DNA of 64,000 nt. It comes from JAZBPO01 sp963691775 (lineage in GTDB: Bacteria; Pseudomonadota; Gammaproteobacteria; Pseudomonadales; Azotimanducaceae). The stretch covers positions 496,001-560,000 of the forward strand of contig OY829369.1 of the NCBI GenBank assembly GCA_963691775.1. Direction: 5' to 3'. Position numbers and translations under genes: made by a program. Shown here piece after piece: positions 57,582 to 64,000 of this stretch. Each line of letters starts with the position of its first letter. Within the stretch, counting starts at the first letter, position 1. The notes under the pieces were generated by a model. It saw only the letters and a list, made by a program, of their open reading frames with translations, was not told the DNA's origin and ran no database searches.

Positions 57582-59209
57582 TGAACACTCGCTGGCAGGC
57601 GGCCCTTCTGATTGCACGACGCGAGTTCCTTGAGCATGTACGAACACGCGGATTCTGGCTTTCTCTCGGCACCGTGCCTCTGATCCTGCTGCTTTCTCTC
57701 GCAATTCCGGTCGCATCGGAACTCTCCCGCCCGGACTTGTCCTTCGCGGTAACGGACCGCAGTGGCTGGCTGCTGAACAAGATCGTGCGCGACGCGGACG
57801 CAAGCGATCTCGAGCGAATCCTCGGGCGTGCGGAACGGGAGGGAGAGAACGATGCACTCGCAGCCCTCAGACGCCATTGGCGCGTGGAACATCCAGCTGC
57901 GCTGGCGGCGCGGGTCGATGCGCTCCTCACCGGGCCAGCGGATGATGTCGAACGGGCCTTTCTCGATTGGTACAGAAGACTCGATCCGCCCGCGGCGCGC
58001 AGGATTGACCCCGGCCTGTGGCGAGCGCGTTTCCAGCTCGTGCATGCCGCAGATCGCTACGTACCGCCCTACGAGGCAGAAGCGAACCTGAGCGCAGGCC
58101 GCATCTTCGCTTGGATAGAAATTCCCGAAGACCCCGTGGGGCGGCCCGCAGCTGCACCGGACCCGATTCACTATGTTGCGGCAAACCTCACCAATCGAGA
58201 TCTGCGGGAGTGGTTCGAAACCGGCGCTGATCGAGCGATTCGAGGGCAGCGCCGGCGCGAGATCGATCTTTCCGAGGCGCGCTTCGCATGGTTGACGAAC
58301 GCGTTGCGACTTGAAGTGCGCACGCTTGATGCAGGCGGCGCTGCGCGCGCCGCTTCTGCTGGCGACGTGCTCATGCAGTGGGGACCCGTCGCGTTCGTGT
58401 ACATCCTCTGGATCTCGATCCAGGTCGTGACCCAGATGCTTCTTTCAAGCACCGTGGAGGAGAAGTCCGGGAAACTCGTCGAGGTGCTGCTGTCGGCGAC
58501 CGATCCGCTCGCAATCATGGCTGGCAAGATCATCGGCACGGCGAGCGTGGGGGGCGTCATCGTGATCACCTGGCTGACGACCTTTGTTGGCGCGGCCCTT
58601 GGCCTCCCGGCCTTGCTCGGCATCCCGGCCGCACTGGAGCTCGGCGGCCTCGCCGCCAACCCCGTCTACCTGATCTCGTTCATCGTCTACTACCTGCTCG
58701 GCTTCCTGCTCTACGCGGCGCTGCTCAGCGGTCTGGGGGCACTGTGCACCACCGTTCGAGAGGCACAGACCCTGGCAATCCCCGTGCAGAGCGCACTGTT
58801 CGTGCCGCTGCTAGCCATGGTGCCAATCGCGCGTGATCCTTCGGGCACGCTCGCCGCAGTGCTGACCTGGGTGCCCCCCTTCACGCCCTTCGTGATGATG
58901 AACCGCGCTGCGCAGCCGCCGGCTGCTGAGGTCTACATCGGCACGACGCTCCTGATGCTGTTCTCCGTAGCGCTCGCATTTCGACTCGGCGCGCGCCTCT
59001 TTCGCATAGGTATCCTCAGCTCTGGCCAGGCGCCCGGCTTCGCCAGCGTGCTGCGCATGCTCCTCGCGCGTACGCTATCCGCAACGGCACCAACGTCAGT
59101 CGCGCCGGCGCCGCAGCCACGAAAGCAGTCCCCCGGCCAGCGCGCCCGCGCCCACGGCGAGCACGACCATCAGACCGATTCCGACCAGGGCCTCGACGAA
59201 AACGCTTAG
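57578..59209 (+). CDS. ABC-2 type permease (NatB-like)
   Basis: This 543-residue protein has a first membrane helix at about 27-48 (FWLSLGTVPLILLLSLAIPV), a large periplasmic domain (about 50-265) and a C-terminal membrane block (about 270-500) with EEKSGKLVEVLLSATDPLAIM, IVITWLTTFVGAALG and LLGFLLYAALLSGLGALCTT. This is the NatB/ABC-2 layout. It is coupled to the NatA-like ATPase. The last about 38 residues are Pro/Ala/charged and run antisense to the small membrane gene at 59096-59335. They look non-native, so the functional protein may end earlier or be overextended. Confidence 0.9.
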   Translation: MMNTRWQAALLIARREFLEHVRTRGFWLSLGTVPLILLLSLAIPVASELSRPDLSFAVTDRSGWLLNKIVRDADASDLERILGRAEREGENDALAALRRHWRVEHPAALAARVDALLTGPADDVERAFLDWYRRLDPPAARRIDPGLWRARFQLVHAADRYVPPYEAEANLSAGRIFAWIEIPEDPVGRPAAAPDPIHYVAANLTNRDLREWFETGADRAIRGQRRREIDLSEARFAWLTNALRLEVRTLDAGGAARAASAGDVLMQWGPVAFVYILWISIQVVTQMLLSSTVEEKSGKLVEVLLSATDPLAIMAGKIIGTASVGGVIVITWLTTFVGAALGLPALLGIPAALELGGLAANPVYLISFIVYYLLGFLLYAALLSGLGALCTTVREAQTLAIPVQSALFVPLLAMVPIARDPSGTLAAVLTWVPPFTPFVMMNRAAQPPAAEVYIGTTLLMLFSVALAFRLGARLFRIGILSSGQAPGFASVLRMLLARTLSATAPTSVAPAPQPRKQSPGQRARAHGEHDHQTDSDQGLDENA

Positions 59210-59335
59210 GGGCACACCCCAGATGTCCCAGAGCGCCCACATGAAGGCGACGATGGTAAGCGTGCCCAGGAACACCCGACGCTGCAGTGCGCGCCTGCGC
59301 GCCCCATGATCCCGATCAAGTTGAGGTTCGCTCAT
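59096..59335 (-). CDS. Small two-helix membrane protein
   Basis: This 79-residue protein has a basic N-terminus (RDHGARRRALQRRVF) and two hydrophobic helices (LGTLTIVAFMWALWDIWGV and VGIGLMVVLAVGAGALAGG), ending in RRRRD. I accept it because the ATG overlaps the MFS stop by four bases (ATGA), as in coupled genes. It overlaps the 3' end of the convergent ABC permease by 114 bases, which is unusual. It may be a subunit or stabiliser of the MFS transporter. No family recognised. Confidence 0.65.
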   Translation of the reverse strand: MSEPQLDRDHGARRRALQRRVFLGTLTIVAFMWALWDIWGVPLSVFVEALVGIGLMVVLAVGAGALAGGLLSWLRRRRD

Positions 59336-60630
59336 GCTGAATCCACGTTCCGCCGAGGCACCCCATCGTCGTTGGCACGCGCCGCTTCCGCAACGGACCG
59401 AACGCGCCTCGGATCGTCCGGTCGTTCTACGCGCAGCAGCCAGGTACAGGCAGCGGACGCCAGATAGAGCATGAGAAAAAGCTGAAAGGCGAGGTCGTAG
59501 CTGCCCTGCACGTCGAATACCCAGCCCGCGAACGGCAGGCCCAGCACCTGCAGCGGCATCATCACCGGGCGCATCAATCCCATGACTCGACCGAACTGAT
59601 CGCGCCCGAACACCTGGCCGACGATCGCTCCATGCAGTGGGACGACGCCGCCCATGCCAAAGCCGAACACCGCGGCGCCGATGGCGAAAGCCGCATAGCC
59701 GTCAGCACCGAGCATGCCAATCTGGCCGACGAACTGGCTGCCGATCGCCGCCAGCAACGCGAAGCGCGGGTCAAGACGATCGACCAGCCATCCGAAGGCC
59801 AGCTTTCCGAGCACGCCCGCGCCCGCGCCGAAGGACAGAACCGGTGCCGCCTCGATCAGGCTGAAGCCGAGATCGGTGACGCGCGGAACCATATGCGTCA
59901 AGGTCGCGCTCATGGCGCAGAACAGGAAACCGATCGCGAAATTGAGGACCCAGAAATTGCGATCGCGCATCAACCGGCCCAGCGGTAGCGCCGGCCGGCG
60001 CAGGGGCGGCGCGTGCACGACAGGCGCGCGGCCGTCCGGATGCTGACCGATCTCTTCGGGACGGGAGACGACCACGAGCAGCACGACGGGTAATACCAGA
60101 ATGAGGGTGAATGCGCCGAAGACACCGAAGCCGCCCCGCCAGCCGATCTGCTCGATGAGCACGGCGGAGGCGATGGGCATGACAACGCCGGAAAGGGAGA
60201 TGCCCATCGTCGCGATGCCAAGAGCCGTTCCGCGCCGGGCCTCGAACCAGTTCGCCACGAGCTTTGCCGTCGCCAGGCCGCCCATGGCGTTGGACCCGAA
60301 CCCGATCAGCGTCGCGAGGATGAGATAGAACTGCCACTGCGCGGTGACTCCGGACAAGAGCAAGAAGCCGAGACTCATAGCCAGAGTGCCGACGGTGATC
60401 ACGCGGCGAATCGGGAAGCGATCAAGCGCCTCGCCGATAAAAGGGGCAATGAGGCCCCCAACGACATTGACCAGCGTAAGGCCGAGGGCGACATCCAGAC
60501 GCGCACCGCCGAAGTCCGCTGCAAGTGCCTTGAAGAAGACTCCGTAGGAGTAGAAGAAAAAGCCCACCGCGATGAAGTCGATGAAGAACGCGGCCGCAAC
60601 CATGCGCCAGCCGTGGAAGGCGCTGTTCAC
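59332..60630 (-). CDS. MFS transporter
   Basis: This 432-residue protein has about 12 membrane helices in two halves, with a central loop near residues 200-225. Family signs are FYSYGVFFKALAADFGGARLDV, APFIGEALDRFPIRRVITVG and FGWLVDRLDPRFALLAA between helices 2-3 and 8-9. It resembles the monocarboxylate/oxalate-formate subgroup. It starts with GTG and is followed by the coupled small membrane gene. The substrate is unknown. The divergent neighbour is the Qnr-like gene. Confidence 0.9.
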   Translation of the reverse strand: MNSAFHGWRMVAAAFFIDFIAVGFFFYSYGVFFKALAADFGGARLDVALGLTLVNVVGGLIAPFIGEALDRFPIRRVITVGTLAMSLGFLLLSGVTAQWQFYLILATLIGFGSNAMGGLATAKLVANWFEARRGTALGIATMGISLSGVVMPIASAVLIEQIGWRGGFGVFGAFTLILVLPVVLLVVVSRPEEIGQHPDGRAPVVHAPPLRRPALPLGRLMRDRNFWVLNFAIGFLFCAMSATLTHMVPRVTDLGFSLIEAAPVLSFGAGAGVLGKLAFGWLVDRLDPRFALLAAIGSQFVGQIGMLGADGYAAFAIGAAVFGFGMGGVVPLHGAIVGQVFGRDQFGRVMGLMRPVMMPLQVLGLPFAGWVFDVQGSYDLAFQLFLMLYLASAACTWLLRVERPDDPRRVRSVAEAARANDDGVPRRNVDSA

Positions 60631-60710
60631 GAGACGGGGCTCGATTCGTTTTCTGGCGGCGGCAAGACCGCTCGTGCAAGCTTGCCGGCGTTCCGTACGG
60701 AGGGTGCCGA

Positions 60711-61475
60711 ATGGACGGCGTTGCGATCAGCATGCGGCTCGAGCAAGACCACGGCTTGCGCGGCGCGCGCATCGAGGCCATCGATATGCCGAGCGTGCCC
60801 GAGGCCCCCCTGACCTTCGGCGACTGCGCATTCGTTGAGGCCCATTTCGATCGATCCGTCCTCCTCGCTGCGCGATTTGAAAACTGCACCTTCGAACGCT
60901 GCACGTTCGAACGCGTGGAACTGAATGAAGCGCGTTTCGATGACTGCTCGTTCTACGCGGGGCCGCAGGAGGCGCGCGCGGCCGAAGGCTGCAGATTCCG
61001 CCATTGCGTCCTTGATGAAGCGACCTTCACGCGCTGCGACCTTTCCCTGTGCGAATGGCAGCAGGGCTCCGCGTGGAACCTCGTTCTAAACGACTGCACC
61101 GCGCAGGGCTTGAACGTGGCGGGCGTGAACTTCACTCGCCACTTCGGTCGCCGCGCATCGAGTACGGCATTCACCGCACAACGCTGCAATCTCGCATTCG
61201 CAGCGCTCACGGGCCTGCATCTTGAAGGCGCGGTACTGAACGCGTGCCGCCTGCGGGAGGCCGTACTTGATGACGTGGACCTCACGGCCGCTGCGCTCCG
61301 GGATTCGGACCTGTCGGCCATCGAGGCACGCAGATCAACGCTGCGCGGTGCAGATCTGCGAGGCGCAATGATCGGAGGCCTCGATCCGTCCAAGGTCGAT
61401 CTCACGGGCGCTCGCATTCTCGCACTGCAGGCACCGGCTCTGCTCGAGGCGCTCGGCCTCGAGGTCGAAGGCTGA
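60711..61475 (+). CDS. Qnr-like pentapeptide-repeat protein
   Basis: This 254-residue protein has roughly 40 residues of N-terminal extension, then repeated A(D/N)Lxx-type pentapeptides (FENCTFERCTFERVELNEA, LSLCEW, GADLRGAMIGG). Two interruptions match the loops of Qnr quinolone-protection proteins in position: FYAGPQEARAAEGCRF for loop A and VNFTRHFGRRASSTAF for loop B. The C-terminus (KVDLTGARILALQAPALLEALG) follows the Qnr ending. Qnr proteins bind DNA gyrase and topoisomerase IV and protect them from quinolones. The N-terminal extension is unusual, and function in resistance is not shown. ATG 60711 has GGAGG seven bases upstream. Confidence 0.85.
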   Translation: MDGVAISMRLEQDHGLRGARIEAIDMPSVPEAPLTFGDCAFVEAHFDRSVLLAARFENCTFERCTFERVELNEARFDDCSFYAGPQEARAAEGCRFRHCVLDEATFTRCDLSLCEWQQGSAWNLVLNDCTAQGLNVAGVNFTRHFGRRASSTAFTAQRCNLAFAALTGLHLEGAVLNACRLREAVLDDVDLTAAALRDSDLSAIEARRSTLRGADLRGAMIGGLDPSKVDLTGARILALQAPALLEALGLEVEG

Positions 61476-61481
61476 CCCGCG

Positions 61482-62252
61482 TCAGCCGTCCGTGGCGATC
61501 TCCAGCAGTTCCACTTCGAACTCCAGCAGCGCGTTCGGCGGAATGTCCGGGCTCGGCGGCCGCGGTCCATAGGCCAACTCCGGCGGCAGCCAGATCTTCC
61601 AGCGCGAGCCTACGGCCATGAGCTGAAGCGCCTCGGTCCAGCCGGGAATAACCTGGTCGAGACCGAAGGTCGCAGGCTGTCCGCGCGCCTCAGACGAATC
61701 GAAAACCGTGCCATCCAGAAGCCGTCCCGTGTAGTGCGTGACGACGCGTGCCGTCGGGCCATCGGGCATAGCGCCGTCCCCCGCCACCATGACCTCGTAT
61801 TGAAGACCAGAGTCCGTCGTCGTCACCTCTGCGCGCGCCCCGTTCTCCGCGAGGAAGGTCTGCGCCTCTGCCTCATTGGACGCCGCGGCCGCCTCGGCTT
61901 CCACGCGGCGACGCTCCAGCAGTTCACCGCGGGCGGTCGCGAAGTCGACTTCATTCACGCGACGCTCCGCGCCCTCGACCGCATCCTTCACCCCTGCCTG
62001 GAACGCACCACCGTCGAAATCCCCGCCGAACTGTCCGGCAAACTGCTCCGCGATCTGATAGCCCGCGCTGTAGCTGACCTTGCCCTCGGCCGATGTCGGC
62101 GCCTCAGGCACGGCGGCGGCCGCTTCCGGCTCAGCGGTTGCTGCACCCGCAGAATCCGCGGGCTGTTCGCAGGCTGCGAGCAATGCCAGGCAGGCAATGG
62201 AAACACTGGCGCGCAGGGTCCGGGACGGCGATCCGTCTCGTCGATAAGGCAT
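61482..62252 (-). CDS. FKBP-type peptidyl-prolyl isomerase lipoprotein
   Basis: This 256-residue protein starts at ATG 62252, preceded by GGAGG. The signal SIACLALLAACEQP has a good lipobox (LAAC). An Ala/Glu-rich linker is followed by a helical N-terminal domain (about 55-130) of the FkpA/Mip kind (VSYSAGYQIAEQFAGQFGG) and a C-terminal FKBP domain (about 140-250): VVTHYTGRLLDGTVFDSS, QVIPGWTEALQLMAVGSRW and PPELAYGP. It catalyses proline isomerisation and acts as a chaperone in the periplasm. The convergent Qnr-like gene ends six bases away. Confidence 0.92.
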   Translation of the reverse strand: MPYRRDGSPSRTLRASVSIACLALLAACEQPADSAGAATAEPEAAAAVPEAPTSAEGKVSYSAGYQIAEQFAGQFGGDFDGGAFQAGVKDAVEGAERRVNEVDFATARGELLERRRVEAEAAAASNEAEAQTFLAENGARAEVTTTDSGLQYEVMVAGDGAMPDGPTARVVTHYTGRLLDGTVFDSSEARGQPATFGLDQVIPGWTEALQLMAVGSRWKIWLPPELAYGPRPPSPDIPPNALLEFEVELLEIATDG

Positions 62253-62507
62253 GAAGTCCTCCGATGGCGTCTGGTCGCGCACGAACGTGGCCCGAGGGGC
62301 CGCGAGGCCTCCATGAGGGCCCTTGTGCGCTGGTTGCGTGCCGCGAACGGCGCTGCCTACTATACCTACGTCATCTTTCCTTGGCTGTGCCCTGCTAGCA
62401 CCACACTCAGCGCGGGCCTTGGGGAACTGCCCCGCCACGCCGCCGTCGAAGTCTCACTGACCGCGACCATGCGCGTGGCGCCGACGTCATGCCGAAGGGA
62501 GGCATAC

Positions 62508-64000
62508 ATGCCGATCTCCGCCGTACGCTTCATGCGTGCATTCATCCCCCTGGCGCTGCTCACCGCAGCCGCCACGCACGCAATCACGATCGAGACGGCG
62601 CCGGGCACGCCCCTCGAACCCCTGGACGTGCATCCGCGCACGAGCATCAACGTCGTGGAGCAGCTCGCACGGCATCACTACGTACGCCGCTCGATTGACG
62701 ATGATCTCTCCAGCGCCGTCTTCGACCGCTATCTCGCCATGCTCGACCCGCAGCGCTCCTATTTTCTGGAACGCGACGTCGCTGCCTTCGAGAAATACCG
62801 CTACGTCATAGACGATGCTTTGAAGCGCGGTGATCTCGACCCCGCCTTCGAGGTTTTCAATCGCTACCATGAAATTCTCGTGGACCGCCTCGAGCACGTC
62901 GTGACATTGCTGAACGCCGGCCTCTCCGACTGGGAGTTCGAGACGGCGGAATCGCTTGAGGTCGATCGCTCTGAAGCTCAGTGGCTCACCACCGAAGCGG
63001 AACGGGATGATCTCTGGCGCCGTCGCCTCAAGGCGAATGCACTCGCCATGCGCCTCAACGACAAGGACATGGACGAGATCACGGAGGTCCTCCTTAAGCG
63101 CTACCGCAATCGCCTGCATCGGGCAACGCAGACCAAGTCCGAAGACGCCTTCCAGGTCTACATGAATGCGGTCGCGACCTCCTATGACCCCCACACGCAG
63201 TATTTTTCGCCGCGCACGAGCGAGAACTTCAATATCAACATGTCGCTGTCACTGGAGGGCATCGGCGCCGTCCTCCGTACAGAGGATGAGTACACGACTG
63301 TTGTGCGGCTTGTGCCGGCGGGACCCGCGGAAAAAAGTAATCTCATCGGTCCCGAGGACAGGATCACATCCGTCGCGCAGGGGTCGGAGGGTGAGTTCGT
63401 GGACGTCGTCGGCTGGCGCCTGGATGACGTCGTGGACCTGATTCGCGGACCCGCAGGTTCGGTCGTGCGCCTGGAGGTCGTCCACGACGGCGAGGAAGCC
63501 TCGGGCAAGAGCGAGTTCATTTCGCTCACCCGCGAAGCGGTCAAGCTCGAGGAGCAGTCGGCGAAATCGAGAGTCATCGAGATCGAACGCAACGGCAGGG
63601 CCCATCGGATTGGCGTCATCGACCTTCCCACTTTCTATATCGACTTCAAGGCACAGCAGGAAGGCGACCCTGAGTACAAGAGCACGACGCGCGACGTGCG
63701 CCGCCTGATCGAGGAACTCGAGAAGGAAGACATCGATGGCCTCGTGATCGATCTGCGCAACAACGGTGGCGGCTCCCTGCAGGAAGCCAATGCGCTGACC
63801 GGCCTGTTCATAAAGGCCGGGCCGACCGTGCAGATTCGGAGCGCCTCCGGCCGCGTCGACCTGTTCAACGACGAGGACGGCGAAGTCGCCTGGGACGGCC
63901 CCCTGGCGGTGCTCGTCAATCGCCTTTCCGCATCCGCGTCGGAAATCTTCGCCGGCGCGATCCAGGACTATCAGCGCGGACTGATCATCGGCGGCCAGAC
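62508..64000 (+). CDS. prc: Tail-specific protease Prc, 3' end outside window
   Basis: The frame starts at ATG 62508, preceded by GGGAGG, and runs off the window. The signal peptide is FMRAFIPLALLTAAATHA. The N-terminal helical domain (SYDPHTQYFSPRTSENF), a PDZ domain (about 245-330; GIGAVLRTEDEYTTVVRLVPAGPA) and the beginning of the S41 protease core (DGLVIDLRNNGGGSLQEANAL, then SASASEIFAGAIQDYQRG with the catalytic serine) match Prc/Tsp. Prc trims C-termini of periplasmic and outer-membrane-linked proteins. The catalytic lysine lies beyond the window end. Assignment is secure. Confidence 0.93.
   Translation, partial: MPISAVRFMRAFIPLALLTAAATHAITIETAPGTPLEPLDVHPRTSINVVEQLARHHYVRRSIDDDLSSAVFDRYLAMLDPQRSYFLERDVAAFEKYRYVIDDALKRGDLDPAFEVFNRYHEILVDRLEHVVTLLNAGLSDWEFETAESLEVDRSEAQWLTTEAERDDLWRRRLKANALAMRLNDKDMDEITEVLLKRYRNRLHRATQTKSEDAFQVYMNAVATSYDPHTQYFSPRTSENFNINMSLSLEGIGAVLRTEDEYTTVVRLVPAGPAEKSNLIGPEDRITSVAQGSEGEFVDVVGWRLDDVVDLIRGPAGSVVRLEVVHDGEEASGKSEFISLTREAVKLEEQSAKSRVIEIERNGRAHRIGVIDLPTFYIDFKAQQEGDPEYKSTTRDVRRLIEELEKEDIDGLVIDLRNNGGGSLQEANALTGLFIKAGPTVQIRSASGRVDLFNDEDGEVAWDGPLAVLVNRLSASASEIFAGAIQDYQRGLIIGGQ

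Overview
The window is 64 kb of high-G+C chromosomal DNA, best explained as a gammaproteobacterium outside the well-studied enteric group. The evidence is the set of housekeeping genes: rlmM, ttcA, yheU, bolA, trhO, rdgC, yaaA, prc, a bax-like glucosaminidase and a ybbA/ybbP/tesA neighbourhood. Coding density is high. Neighbouring genes often overlap by 1-4 bases, and convergent genes often end within a few bases of each other. I see no tRNA or rRNA gene, insertion sequence, integrase, phage gene or CRISPR array.

Layout. (1) 1-4.9 kb, + strand: an actin/Hsp70-fold protein cut by the window edge, two membrane-anchored von Willebrand A proteins and two lipoproteins. (2) 4.9-11.0 kb, - strand: NUDIX hydrolase, CoA-binding protein, LLM-family oxidoreductase, rlmM, a TonB-dependent receptor and a DUF72 protein. 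(3) 11.0-23.5 kb, - strand: a secreted-protein cluster of about 12.5 kb made of four DUF11-like or cadherin-like exported proteins plus one Pro/Gly-rich small protein. It ends in a protein of about 2,960 residues with a C-terminal barrel-like region. A 1.1-kb gene-free leader rich in palindromes precedes it. (4) 24.6-31.9 kb: yheU, an OmpR-type response regulator and a 2,103-residue kinase/ATPase/hybrid histidine kinase translationally coupled to it. (5) 31.9-41.4 kb: ttcA, a polysaccharide deacetylase, bax-like, an FtsX-type ABC exporter, tesA, a TetR regulator, an SDR, trhO and bolA. (6) 41.5-53.1 kb, - strand: a signalling island of CHASE2 adenylate cyclase, FecR-domain protein, TPR-CHAT (caspase-fold) lipoprotein, FHA protein, PP2C phosphatase and CHASE2 Ser/Thr kinase. 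(7) 53.3-64 kb: rdgC, yaaA, a DUF1244 protein, a DUF3524/QTMAN-like glycosyltransferase that appears to start at CTG, a NatAB-like ABC transporter, an MFS transporter with a small membrane partner, a Qnr-like pentapeptide-repeat protein, an FKBP-type isomerase lipoprotein and the 5' part of prc.

How they may work together. The signalling island is the most striking unit. Two paralogous CHASE2 sensors feed a Ser/Thr kinase and a cAMP producer. A dedicated phosphatase and an FHA phospho-reader sit beside the kinase. The candidate effector is an exported TPR-CHAT protein with an intact His/Cys pair. The gap upstream of the CHAT gene carries a promoter-like sequence and a CRP-like palindrome, which could link the encoded cyclase to expression of its own cluster. 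The second unusual unit is the DUF11/giant-barrel cluster, which looks like a surface or envelope-decorating system of unknown role. Functional statements are inferences from motifs read by eye; no database search was possible.
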